Positions 26,360-34,286 of a stretch of 64,000 nt of DNA are shown here, piece by piece. Below the pieces are notes generated by a model, which had not been told where the DNA came from, did not search any database, and saw nothing but the letters and a program-made list of their open reading frames with translations. How positions within the stretch are numbered: position 1 is the first letter of the stretch; the number at the start of each line of letters is the position of its first letter. The translations under genes and the position numbers were made by a program. The stretch is taken from the NCBI RefSeq assembly GCF_900113255.1, contig NZ_FOOR01000014.1:1-64000 (forward strand), in the 5' to 3' direction. Source of the stretch: Novosphingobium sp. CF614. GTDB lineage: Bacteria; Pseudomonadota; Alphaproteobacteria; Sphingomonadales; Sphingomonadaceae.

Positions 26360-26955
26360 CATAGCAACGCGTCGAGCCATTTCTCCGCCAGCGCTTCCGC
26401 CTCCTCGGGCGTGAACGGCGCCTGCCCCAGGCTCAGTTCGAGCCAGAGTCCGTCGATCAGCGCGGTCAGCGCCACTGCCGGCAGGCGCGTATCGGCAAGG
26501 TCCGGGCGGCAGGCGCGGATCAGCGCCTCGATGCCGCCGCGAAACTCGCCGTAGATCTCGGCATGCAGCGCGCCGATCGCCGGGTCCACGCGAGTCATGC
26601 TCCAGAACGCCAGCCAGGTCGCGAGCAGTTCGGGATCGGCGATCGGCGGGCGGAAGCTGGCGGTGACATAGGCCAGCAGCCGCGCGCGCGGGTCCGCGCC
26701 GGCCCCGGCCACCGCCTGCGCCAATGCGCCGGCCACGCGGTTGCCGGTCCAGCGATAGGCCTCGCCGATCGCCTCGGACACGCCGCCGAAGTAGTGGCGC
26801 AGGAGACCCGCCGAAACGCCCGCCGCCGCGCAGATGGTGCGCACCGAAGTGCCGCCCGCGCCATGCAGCGCCAGGCAGCGCGCGGTCGCTTCGACCAGGC
26901 TCTGGCGCCGCTGGTCCGGATCGGCCCGCCGGAAGGATTGCTGCCTGCCCATCAT
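26356..26955 (-). CDS. TetR family transcriptional regulator (BetI-like)
   Basis: The protein is 199 aa. The N-terminal helix-turn-helix is RRQSLVEATARCLALHGAGGTSVRTICAAAGVSAGLLRHYFGG, the TetR signature with the L-L-R-H-Y-F recognition helix found in BetI-type members. The C-terminal helical ligand domain ends in EALAEKWLDALLC. It is divergent from the Rieske oxygenase gene, and the 33-nt gap holds a 22-bp near-palindrome (26957-26978). It probably autoregulates and represses the oxygenase-oxidoreductase pair until its ligand is present. The tandem ATG codons at 26955 and 26952 are both possible starts. Confidence 0.92.
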   Translation of the reverse strand: MMGRQQSFRRADPDQRRQSLVEATARCLALHGAGGTSVRTICAAAGVSAGLLRHYFGGVSEAIGEAYRWTGNRVAGALAQAVAGAGADPRARLLAYVTASFRPPIADPELLATWLAFWSMTRVDPAIGALHAEIYGEFRGGIEALIRACRPDLADTRLPAVALTALIDGLWLELSLGQAPFTPEEAEALAEKWLDALLC

Positions 26956-26956
26956 G

Positions 26957-26978
26957 TTGTTATACGTTCGTACAACAA
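26957..26978. promoter_or_regulatory. Palindromic operator for the TetR-type regulator
   Basis: Half-sites TTGTTATACG (26957-26966) and CGTACAACAA (26969-26978), separated by TT, form a dyad with a single mismatched pair (A/C). It fills most of the gap between the divergent regulator and Rieske oxygenase genes, so one bound dimer pair could control both. The match of site, regulator family and position is strong, but binding is inferred. Confidence 0.8.
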
Positions 26979-26988
26979 GGAGCGCACG

Positions 26989-28158
26989 ATGGCAACGCAG
27001 GCCGCCGAGACAACCGGGATCGACCCGCTGGAAGGCTGGAGCCTGCCCGCCTGGACTTATTCCGATCCCGAGTTCTTCGCCGTGGAGCAGGAGCGCGTGT
27101 TCGCCCCGAGCTGGCAAGTGGTCTGCCACCAAAGCGACCTGCCTTCCCCCGGCGACTGGCACACGCTGGACTACATCGGCGAAAGCGTGATCGTGGTGCG
27201 CGGCGCCGACGGGGCCCTGCGCGCCTTCACCAATGTCTGCCGCCATCGCGGTTCGCGCATCCTGGATGGCGCCAGCGGCTGCGCGCGGAAGCTGGTGTGC
27301 CCCTACCACGCCTGGACCTACGAGCTCGACGGCCGCCTCTCGGGCGTGCCCGACAGCGCCAGCTACCCCGCCTTCGACCGCGCCGGCCACGGCCTCGCCC
27401 CGGTCGGGCTCGAGATCTGGCGCGGCTTCGTGTTCGTGCGCCTGGTCGACGACGGCGGGCCCTCGGTGGCCGCGATGATGGCGCCTTACGAGGCGATGAT
27501 CGCGCCCTACCGCTTCGAGGCACTCCAGGCGCTCGGCCGCGTCACGCTGCGCCCGCGCGCGGTCAACTGGAAGAACGTGGGCGACAACTACGCCGACGGG
27601 CTGCACATCCCCGTCGCCCATCCCGGCCTCACCCGCCTGTTCGGCAAGGGCTACGGCGTCGAGGCGCGCGCGCATGTCGACCGCATGTGGGGCGACCTGA
27701 TCGAGCGGCCCTCCGCCAACTGGTCCGAGCGCCTGTACCAGAAGCTGCTGCCGCCGGTCCCGCACCTGCCGCCGGAACGACAGCGCCACTGGCTCTACTT
27801 CAAGCTCTGGCCCAATATCGCCTTCGACATCTACCCCGACCAGGTCGACTTCATGCAGTGGCTGCCGGTAGGCCCCACCGAGAGCCTGATCCGCGAGATC
27901 AGCTACGTGGCGCCCGGCGACGACCGGCGCGAGATGCGCGCGGCGCGCTATCTCAACTGGCGGATCAACCGGCAAGTCAATGCCGAAGACACCGCGCTCA
28001 TCACCCGCGTCCAGCACGGCATGGCCTCGCGCAGCTTCGCGGTCGGCCCGCTGTCCGACAAGGAAGCTTGCCTGCGCCACTTCTGCAAGCGGATGCGCCG
28101 GATCATTCCAGAGGCCCGTCGCGAGACCAGGCCCGCCCCCGGCTGGAGCCATGCATGA
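26989..28158 (+). CDS. Rieske-type ring-hydroxylating/demethylating oxygenase, alpha subunit
   Basis: The protein is 389 aa. The Rieske [2Fe-2S] cluster ligands are C84-x-H86 (CRHRGSRI) and C104-x2-H107 (CPYHAWTYELDG). The mononuclear iron site lies in NWKNVGDNYADGLHIPVAHPG, with H206 and H211. The size and single-subunit layout resemble GbcA/CntA-type amine or betaine oxygenases as well as aromatic dioxygenases, so the substrate is open. AAGGAG lies 5 nt upstream of the ATG. The stop overlaps the next gene (ATGA), so the FAD oxidoreductase is its likely pathway partner. No ferredoxin-type reductase is present here; electrons must come from elsewhere. Confidence 0.92.
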   Translation: MATQAAETTGIDPLEGWSLPAWTYSDPEFFAVEQERVFAPSWQVVCHQSDLPSPGDWHTLDYIGESVIVVRGADGALRAFTNVCRHRGSRILDGASGCARKLVCPYHAWTYELDGRLSGVPDSASYPAFDRAGHGLAPVGLEIWRGFVFVRLVDDGGPSVAAMMAPYEAMIAPYRFEALQALGRVTLRPRAVNWKNVGDNYADGLHIPVAHPGLTRLFGKGYGVEARAHVDRMWGDLIERPSANWSERLYQKLLPPVPHLPPERQRHWLYFKLWPNIAFDIYPDQVDFMQWLPVGPTESLIREISYVAPGDDRREMRAARYLNWRINRQVNAEDTALITRVQHGMASRSFAVGPLSDKEACLRHFCKRMRRIIPEARRETRPAPGWSHA

Positions 28159-29759
28159 CCACCCAGTACGACGCCCTGATCGTCGGCGCCGGCCACAACG
28201 GCCTTGTCTGCGCCTTCTACCTTGCCCGCGCCGGGCTGAAGGTGCGCATCGTCGAGCGGCGCGACGTGGTGGGCGGCGCGGCGGTGACCGAGGAGTTCCA
28301 TCCCGGCTTCCGCAACTCGGTGGCCAGCTACACGGTCAGTCTCTTGCAGCCCAAGGTCATCGCCGACATGCGCCTGGCCGATCACGGCTACCGCGTTATC
28401 GAACGGCCGATCAGCAACTTCCTGCCGCAGGAGGACGGCGGCTATCTCAAGCTCGGCGGCGGGCTGGAGCGCACCCAGGCCGAGTTCCGCAAGTTCTCCG
28501 CGCATGACGCCGCGGTGCTGCCCGCCTACTACGACGCGCTCGAAGGCGTGGCCGAAGTGCTGCGCCACCTCGCGCTCAAGTCCCCCCCGAACCTGGGCGA
28601 CGGCTTTCGCGCCTTGATCGAGGGCGCGCTCCAGGGCCGCAGGCTCGCCGGCCTCTCGCTCGAACAGAAGCGCGACGTGCTGGACCTGTTCGCCAAGTCG
28701 GCGCGCGGCTTCCTCGATTCGTGGTTCGAAAGCGAGGCGGTGAAGGCCGCGTTCGGCTTCGACGCGGTGGTCGGCAACTATGCCTCGCCCGATACGCCGG
28801 GCAGCGCCTACGTCCTGCTCCACCACGTCTTCGGCGAAGTGAACGGCAAGAAGGGCGCCTGGGGCCACGCGGTGGGCGGCATGGGCGCGATCACGCAGAT
28901 CATGGCCAAGGTCTGCCGCGCCGCCGGGGTGGAGATCAGCCTTGAAAGCCCGGTCGCGCAAGTCCTGGTCGATGGCGGCAAGGTTTCCGGCGTCCGGCTC
29001 GAAAGCGGCGAGGAGATCGCCGCCCCGCGCGTGATCGCCAATGTCGGGCCCAAGCTGCTCTACGGCCGGATGATCGCCCCGGCCGACCTGCCCGCCGACT
29101 TCGCGCGCCGGATGAAGGGCTTCAAGGCGGGCAGCGGCACGTTCCGCATGAACGTGGCGCTGTCCGAACTGCCGCGCTTCGCCTGCCTTCCGCAACCGGG
29201 GGAGCATCACCAGTCGGGCATCATCATCGCCCCGATGCTCGACTACATGGACCGCGCCTTCCTCGACGCCAAGCGCCTCGGCTGGTCGCGCCAGCCGATC
29301 GTCGAGATGCTGATCCCCTCGACCGTCGACGACAGCCTGGCCCCGCCGGGCCGGCACGTCGCCAGCCTGTTCTGCCAGCAGTTCGCCCCCGAACTGCCCG
29401 GCGGCCGGGACTGGGACGCCGAGGAGGAGGACAAGGCGGCGGACTGCATCATCGACACCGTGGAGGAATACGCCCCGGGCTTTCGCGCCTCCATCCTCGG
29501 CCGCCAGGTGCTGAGCCCCAAGGGCCTGGAGCGCAAGTTCGGCCTGGTCGGCGGAGACATCATGCACGGCAACATGACGCTGGACCAACTCTGGTCGGCC
29601 CGCCCAATGCTCGGCCACGGCGCCTATCGCGGGCCGGTGAAGGGCCTCTACATGTGCGGCGCCGGCACCCACCCCGGCGGCGGCGTCACCGGCGCCCCCG
29701 GCCACAACTGCGCCCGCGAAGTCATCGCCGACCGCGGCACCTTCCGCCGCTTCCTCTGA
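28155..29759 (+). CDS. Phytoene-dehydrogenase-like FAD/NAD(P) oxidoreductase (CrtI-related)
   Basis: The protein is 534 aa. The N-terminal dinucleotide fold is ALIVGAGHNGLVCAFYLARAGLKVRIVERRDVVGGAAVTEE, with the GxGxxG-type GAGHNG and acidic E at the strand end. The C-terminal FAD motif is KGLYMCGAGTHPGGGVTGAPGHNCAREV. These mark the CrtI/amine-oxidase superfamily member often annotated pyridine nucleotide-disulfide oxidoreductase domain-containing protein 2. The reaction is unknown; by operon context it oxidises the product of the Rieske enzyme, or the reverse. It is translationally coupled to the oxygenase by a 4-nt overlap. Confidence 0.9.
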   Translation: MTTQYDALIVGAGHNGLVCAFYLARAGLKVRIVERRDVVGGAAVTEEFHPGFRNSVASYTVSLLQPKVIADMRLADHGYRVIERPISNFLPQEDGGYLKLGGGLERTQAEFRKFSAHDAAVLPAYYDALEGVAEVLRHLALKSPPNLGDGFRALIEGALQGRRLAGLSLEQKRDVLDLFAKSARGFLDSWFESEAVKAAFGFDAVVGNYASPDTPGSAYVLLHHVFGEVNGKKGAWGHAVGGMGAITQIMAKVCRAAGVEISLESPVAQVLVDGGKVSGVRLESGEEIAAPRVIANVGPKLLYGRMIAPADLPADFARRMKGFKAGSGTFRMNVALSELPRFACLPQPGEHHQSGIIIAPMLDYMDRAFLDAKRLGWSRQPIVEMLIPSTVDDSLAPPGRHVASLFCQQFAPELPGGRDWDAEEEDKAADCIIDTVEEYAPGFRASILGRQVLSPKGLERKFGLVGGDIMHGNMTLDQLWSARPMLGHGAYRGPVKGLYMCGAGTHPGGGVTGAPGHNCAREVIADRGTFRRFL

Positions 29760-30080
29760 CGCGGCGGATTGAAGGCAAGGAACACCAGACCCCCACCAAG
29801 GCCCGCGCGTTCCAGCATCCTCCGGCGGGCCCGGGACGAGCGGAGATGGCGCCGATTTTGGGCGCGATATCAATGCTTCACGATTTCAAAGAGCGCGGCA
29901 GGCCAACCCGCCGCGCGCATTATGTCATGGGCGGAGGATGTAGGAAAACGTTTCGTCGTTCCCGATCGGGTTCCGAGAGGCGTGGCCGGAAAGCGTAAAA
30001 TTTCCGCCCAGGTCATTGCGACAATGCGGCTGACGCAGGCGGTGCGGCCGATACCAGGCCTCTTGGACGGAGACTCATTT
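29760..30080. other. Intergenic, no gene recognised
   Basis: About 320 bases after the FAD oxidoreductase gene. Composition becomes more AT-rich after 29.87 kb. I see no RNA gene or complete coding sequence. An open frame on the plus strand runs through it, but only its last part (30081-30167) looks like protein-coding ancestry. Confidence 0.5.
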
Positions 30081-30179
30081 CCCCTCGTCGCCATCACCGC
30101 CACCATGCGAAAGCTCATCACCATCGCTAACGCAAAACTCCGAGATGCAACAATCCTTCTGAGTTGATGACGAGGGGAA
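30079..30179. repeat. 11-bp inverted repeat flanking the IS110 relic
   Basis: The arms TTCCCCTCGTC (30079-30089) and GACGAGGGGAA (30169-30179) are perfect reverse complements 79 nt apart. They bracket the transposase-like tail almost exactly and could be old element ends or a coincidental structure. Confidence 0.4.
30081..30167 (+). pseudogene. IS110-type transposase C-terminal remnant
   Basis: In frame, the sequence reads PLVAITATMRKLITIANAKL, followed by RDATILLS and a stop. This matches the conserved C-terminal helix of IS110/IS1111-family transposases (K-V-A-x-x-A-x-M-R-K-L-x-x-x-x-N-A-x-x-R-D). Nothing upstream resembles the rest of the transposase, so this is a short relic. An 11-bp inverted repeat (TTCCCCTCGTC at 30079-30089, GACGAGGGGAA at 30169-30179) flanks it. 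Confidence 0.5.
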
Positions 30180-30213
30180 GGGGAACAGGAGTTCCGATCA
30201 ATGATATTGGGTA

Positions 30214-31500
30214 TCAGACCGATACGAACAGACGACGTTTGACGCGGTGCAGCGCCATCGCGGCGCTGATGACGACCAGCGGCGTCGCGAGCGCCAGTAT
30301 CTCGGGCGCATGGAAGCGGCCGTCCGCCGCCTCGATGCCCTTCAGGACATAGCCCAGCAGGCCGATGCAGTAGTAGCTGAGCGCCACCACCGAGAGCCCT
30401 TCCACCAGTTGTTGCAGGCGCAACTGCAACGAGGAACTGCGCTCCATCGATTCCAGCAGGCGCGCGTTCTGGTTCTCGATCCGGGTTTCGATACGGGCGC
30501 GCAGCAGGCTGGTGAAGCTGGCGGTGCGTTCCGACAGGTCCGCCACGCGCCTTGTGTGTGCCGCGCAAGTGCGCACCGCGGGAAGCAATCGGCGCTCGGT
30601 GAAATCGGTCAGCGACTGGAACCCGGCAATCGCGCGCGGCGAAAGTTCGGCCAGTCGCTCTTCCACCAACTGGGCATAGGCCTGCGTCGCACTCATGCGA
30701 TAGCCCGTGCCCACCGAAATGCTCATCAGGTCGAGCGAAAGGCCCGAAACCCGTTGGAGCAGGATATCGTCGGTGATCTCGGGGCGGGAGACGTCGCCCG
30801 ACAATTCGCGCAGCGTGCCCTCGACCTGGTTGAGCACCGCCCACGAAGCATGCGCGGCCGGAAGGCCCAGCAGCGCGAGATTGCGATAGTTCCCCAGTTC
30901 CTGCACGCGCTGCGCCAGCCGCGTGAGATCCCTTGCCCCGGTGCCGTTCGCGGCGATGACCATGCGGCCGAATCCCTCTCGATCGATGCGAAAGTCGGTC
31001 CACACCCGTGCTCCCGCTCCGATATGGCAGCTTACGAGGTCGGTTTCGGTCAGACCGAGCGCATCGACCACCGGCGTCGCCGCCGCATCGTCGCTCACGA
31101 TCGCCATGCGCGTGGCCCGTATCGTTTCACCCTGGAGGTGCTTGGCCCATTCCAACGCGGCCGCGGTCGAGGAATCCAGGGCCGAACCGATCAGGTCGGC
31201 CGGATCGGCGATGGGCGTGAAGAACGTGAATGCACTCGCCTCCGTGTGGGCTTCCCATACGAAAGCAGTGCCTCCTGGAAGTTCTCCCACCAGATGCTTC
31301 GGGTTATCCGTATCGGTGACGCGCGATCCTGCAGGCAGCGAAGCCAGCATTTCGCGCGCGCTGATGCGTTCGTTCTCGGACACCAGCCGCAGGATTTGGA
31401 TGACCAGCGTCGGCGGCTCGATGGTCGGCCACCGCCGCAGATGCATTTCGCCGACGATCTCGCGCCGGGATGCATGTTCGCGCAGGATATCTTTCTCCAT
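30214..31500 (-). CDS. DUF3422 family membrane protein
   Basis: The protein is 428 aa. N-terminal REHASRREIVGEMHLRRWP and the following LVGELPGGTAFVWEAHTEASAFTFF are hallmarks of the DUF3422 family. The last 80 residues include a basic segment and two hydrophobic helices (LSVVALSYYCIGLLGYVLKGI; APEILALATPLVVISAAMAL), so it is anchored at the inner membrane with a large cytoplasmic domain and a coiled region before the anchor. The family function is unknown. It is a single gene flanked by mobile-element relics. ATG start at 31500. Confidence 0.88.
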   Translation of the reverse strand: MEKDILREHASRREIVGEMHLRRWPTIEPPTLVIQILRLVSENERISAREMLASLPAGSRVTDTDNPKHLVGELPGGTAFVWEAHTEASAFTFFTPIADPADLIGSALDSSTAAALEWAKHLQGETIRATRMAIVSDDAAATPVVDALGLTETDLVSCHIGAGARVWTDFRIDREGFGRMVIAANGTGARDLTRLAQRVQELGNYRNLALLGLPAAHASWAVLNQVEGTLRELSGDVSRPEITDDILLQRVSGLSLDLMSISVGTGYRMSATQAYAQLVEERLAELSPRAIAGFQSLTDFTERRLLPAVRTCAAHTRRVADLSERTASFTSLLRARIETRIENQNARLLESMERSSSLQLRLQQLVEGLSVVALSYYCIGLLGYVLKGIEAADGRFHAPEILALATPLVVISAAMALHRVKRRLFVSV

Positions 31501-31606
31501 CTATTTGGACGCGCCGAAGTTCATTACCGCGTGCCTATCGATAGTTCGCGACGATGATAATACACCCGTTCCGCCACTGCCCGGGCGCGAGCGAAGGCCC
31601 CGCCCC

Positions 31607-33010
31607 TCACTTGCCCGCAAGATCCTTGTAGAGGCTGAGGTAATAGGTGATGCCCGGATTGATGTTGAGCAGCGGCTCGCGCTCGTTGAGGCCGTGGGCG
31701 AAATCCTCCGATTCCTTGATGAGCGTGGCGCTGGCGCCGTAGCTGGGCACGCCGAGCGCGCGATACCACATCGAATCGGATGCCCCGGAAGCCTGCATCG
31801 GGATGATCGGGATCGGCCCCCAGGCCGCCGTCACCGCCTTGCGCGCCGCCTTCACGAAGTCGTCGCGCATCGGCGAGGCGGGGGCCGCGACAGACTCGTC
31901 GCCGGTCATGTCGGTGAACTTCGCCGCCGGCTCGGCCGCGACCTTTTCCAGCTCGGCCAAGATCTCCTCGCGCGAGTGGCCGGGAAAAATGCGGCAGTTG
32001 ATATTGGCGGTGGCGCTCTGCGGCAGCGCGTTCTGGGCATGGCCGCCGGCGATCATGGTGGGCACGCAGGTCGTCGCGATCCGGCCGGCCGTCGCGGGGT
32101 TGGCGCGCAGCACCCCCAGCGCGCCGTGGTCCTGCGGGTCGGCCGCGAAGGCCTTCATCGCCGCCGCCTGCCGGGGATCGGCTTCAAGCTTGGCGGCCTC
32201 GATCCAGTACTGGCGGGTTATGTCGTTGAGTTCGGGCTTGAAATTGTAGTGCCCGATCCGCGCCAGCACTTGCGAAAGCTGGACGATGGCATTGTCCTTG
32301 CGCGGCATCGAGCTGTGCCCGCCCGGGTTCGTCACCTCGATTTTGTAATCGACATAAGTCTTCTCGGCCCCCTGCCAGCTCCAGAACAGCGGCTTGCCGG
32401 TCTCTTCCGACAGCACCCCCGAAGCGCCATCGACATTGAGCACGATGTCCGCGTTCTTCAGGCGCTGCGCGATCAGCTTCGAGGTGTTCATGGTGGTCTC
32501 CTCGTCGCCCGAATAGGCGATCACGAGGCCGCGCCGGGGCTTGAAGCCCTGGCGCCGCAGCTCGATCATCGCCGAAAGCGCCAGTGCCGCGTCGAACTTG
32601 GTGTCGCTGGCGCCGCGCCCGTAGAGATAGCCGTTTTCCACCACCGGCGTGAAGGGATCGCGCTCCCAGTCCTCGGGCTTGGCCTCCACCACGTCCATGT
32701 GCGCGGAGACCACCACCGGCCCCAGCGAGGGATCGCTGCCCGGCCAGGTGGCGATCAGGTAGGCGGTGTCCTCGTAAGGGACGATCTCGATCTGCCTGGG
32801 ATCCCACCCGCCCTTGACGAGGGCGTCGCGGAACAGCTGCGCCACTTCCCCGGTCTTGTTGCCCGGCCCGCGCACCGATCGCAGCGCGATCGCCTGCCTG
32901 GAAAGCTCCAGCACCTGCCTTTCGGCTTCCGGATAGGGCTTCGCCCAGGCCGGGCCGGAGGCCAGCAGCATCGCGCCAAGGGAAATCGGGATAAGGGTTC
33001 CAAGCCGCAT
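31607..33010 (-). CDS. Secreted M20 family metallopeptidase
   Basis: The protein is 467 aa. The signal peptide (LGTLIPISLGAMLLASGPAWAKP) is followed by the M20/ArgE/CPG2 fold: VVSAHMDVVEA (first Zn His), GRGASDTKFDAAL (bridging Asp), YSGDEETTM (catalytic and ligand Glu), the dimerisation domain with NPGGHSSMPRKDNAI, and the final ligand His in EDFAHGLNE. It is a di-zinc carboxypeptidase or dipeptidase in the periplasm, probably nutritional. The conserved mature sequence and signal peptide fix the ATG at 33010. Confidence 0.92.
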   Translation of the reverse strand: MRLGTLIPISLGAMLLASGPAWAKPYPEAERQVLELSRQAIALRSVRGPGNKTGEVAQLFRDALVKGGWDPRQIEIVPYEDTAYLIATWPGSDPSLGPVVVSAHMDVVEAKPEDWERDPFTPVVENGYLYGRGASDTKFDAALALSAMIELRRQGFKPRRGLVIAYSGDEETTMNTSKLIAQRLKNADIVLNVDGASGVLSEETGKPLFWSWQGAEKTYVDYKIEVTNPGGHSSMPRKDNAIVQLSQVLARIGHYNFKPELNDITRQYWIEAAKLEADPRQAAAMKAFAADPQDHGALGVLRANPATAGRIATTCVPTMIAGGHAQNALPQSATANINCRIFPGHSREEILAELEKVAAEPAAKFTDMTGDESVAAPASPMRDDFVKAARKAVTAAWGPIPIIPMQASGASDSMWYRALGVPSYGASATLIKESEDFAHGLNEREPLLNINPGITYYLSLYKDLAGK

Positions 33011-33195
33011 CGGAAAATTCCACTGCCAGAAGGGGGGAGGAGAAGCACCGCCGAACCCGCTGGAGAACCCTCCGAATCCGAAAGCCCACCCAGTCTGCCC
33101 GCGCGCTTCGCCGACGGCAAGAAATAGCCTTCGCGCGCGTGATTGCCGCTGACGTGCGGCTGGCCGTGTATGGCTAGCAGGACGAGAGGACAACC

Positions 33196-33350
33196 GATGG
33201 CGACCATGGCCGTACGAGGTGCGCCAGCAGTTCGTCAGCCATGACGTGGACTGGCTCATCACCGATCGGCGCTTTCCCGGAGCACTACGTTTCCCCAGCC
33301 TCAAAGCCATCGCCGTGACCGAAGCCCAAGTCGAGCGCGCAGGACGAACC
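33196..33350 (+). pseudogene. ISAs1-family transposase relic (frameshifted)
   Basis: One frame begins with DGDHGR (33196-33213). After a one-base shift the adjacent frame reads VRQQFVSHDVDWLITDRRFP, then PSLKAIAVTEAQVERAGRT. This matches the conserved DGDHGRIE...R-x-x-x-V-x-x-D-V-x-W-L...FPGLKxIxxVEAxxER region of ISAs1-type DDE transposases as I remember them. Both the start and the rest of the gene are missing. Positions 33011-33195 hold nothing I recognise. Confidence 0.55.
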
Positions 33351-33418
33351 TTGGTCCGTCTCCAGTCAAATCCGCTGGGGCACGGAATGAAATTCCTTTC
33401 GAACGCCGTCCCGATGCT

Positions 33419-33888
33419 GTGCGAGCGCTGGAAGCCGGTGCGGATGCCGCTCTGGATCTGCCCCAGGAGTTCGGCGAGGCAGCCAAATCCCAGACGGCCG
33501 TTAACTGCTTCTTGCCGACGCACAACTTCCGTTATTGGGAGGAGTTGCGTGAGGATGATCCGCACGCCTATCAGGCGGAAAAGCAACGCGTGGCCGAGGC
33601 GGTCATCGCCATCCGCCCGGCATCACGACCGATATCGAAGTCACCGACATCGCCTCGCCCGCCGCGGTCATGCGCTACACGGGCAATTGGAAGGGCAGCA
33701 TGGAAGGTTGGCTGGTGACGCCCGATACCGGCTTCAAATCCCTGCCGCTGACCTTGCCGGGGTTGGGTCGATTCCTGCGAGCCGGAGAATGGGTGCAACC
33801 GGGCGGCGGTCTGCCAACAAGCCTGATGACCGCATGCGCTGCTATTCGGGCCATGTGTCATCAGGATTGCGTGCCGTCTTCAGCGTGA
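33419..33888 (+). pseudogene. Broken CrtI-like NAD(P)/FAD oxidoreductase (C-terminal relic)
   Basis: Two frames hold consecutive parts of one protein. The first reads FRYWEELREDDPHAYQAEKQ and RVAEAVIA (to about 33618). The second reads IEVTDIASPAAVMRYTGNWK, GSMEGWLVTPDTGFKSLPLT and GEWVQPGGGLPTSLMTACAA (about 33634-33888). This is the C-terminal region of phytoene-desaturase-like oxidoreductases, with the FAD-contacting AGxWVQPGGGxPT motif; here the usual AGQ is changed to AGE. The N-terminal two thirds is absent and a frameshift separates the pieces, so it is not functional. Confidence 0.7.
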
Positions 33889-33953
33889 AGCCTTGGCGGG
33901 AAGCAAGGATTGCTGACGCGCCGAGAACAATCTATTTCTTAGGGTATTGACTG

Positions 33954-34118
33954 ATGAACAGGCGGCAATTGCTGATTGGCGCGGGCGCATTGACGGTCGG
34001 AGGCGCCGGTGCGGCTCTATTCGGTATCTCGCGCACCGACTCGATGGCCGACTATGCCGATGCGGTCGCCATGATGCGGGCGACGCTTTCCTTCGCAGCG
34101 AAGTCGCCTGGGAAATAG
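33954..34118 (+). pseudogene. Truncated Tat-signal protein stub
   Basis: The stub is 54 aa, beginning MNRRQLLIGAGALTVGGAGA, with a twin-arginine-like start and a hydrophobic segment, then MADYADAVAMMRATLSFAAK and a stop. It looks like only the export signal and first mature residues of a Tat-exported protein, possibly a nitroreductase-like (Acg-type) protein that follows CrtI-like genes elsewhere; that identity is a guess. A second frame continues for about 20 codons without clear homology. Confidence 0.45.
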
Positions 34119-34286
34119 ACGGGAACGAAACCATCCACTGGCAAGGCCGTATCCAGCAATGGGGAGCGCTGAGCGTGTGAGCGCGGTTGATGCGACGCCC
34201 GACCGGCCTGGGGGCGGGCCGCGCATCGCTCGGCCTCCCGCTAACAGCCCAGTATACGCCGTATTCAGAATCCGGACGGATGGCGA

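Noticed and set aside
27227..29873. Minus-strand frames opposite the Rieske and FAD oxidoreductase genes
   Set aside because: These are shadows; the plus-strand proteins carry complete cofactor motifs and overlap in the ATGA manner of a real operon.
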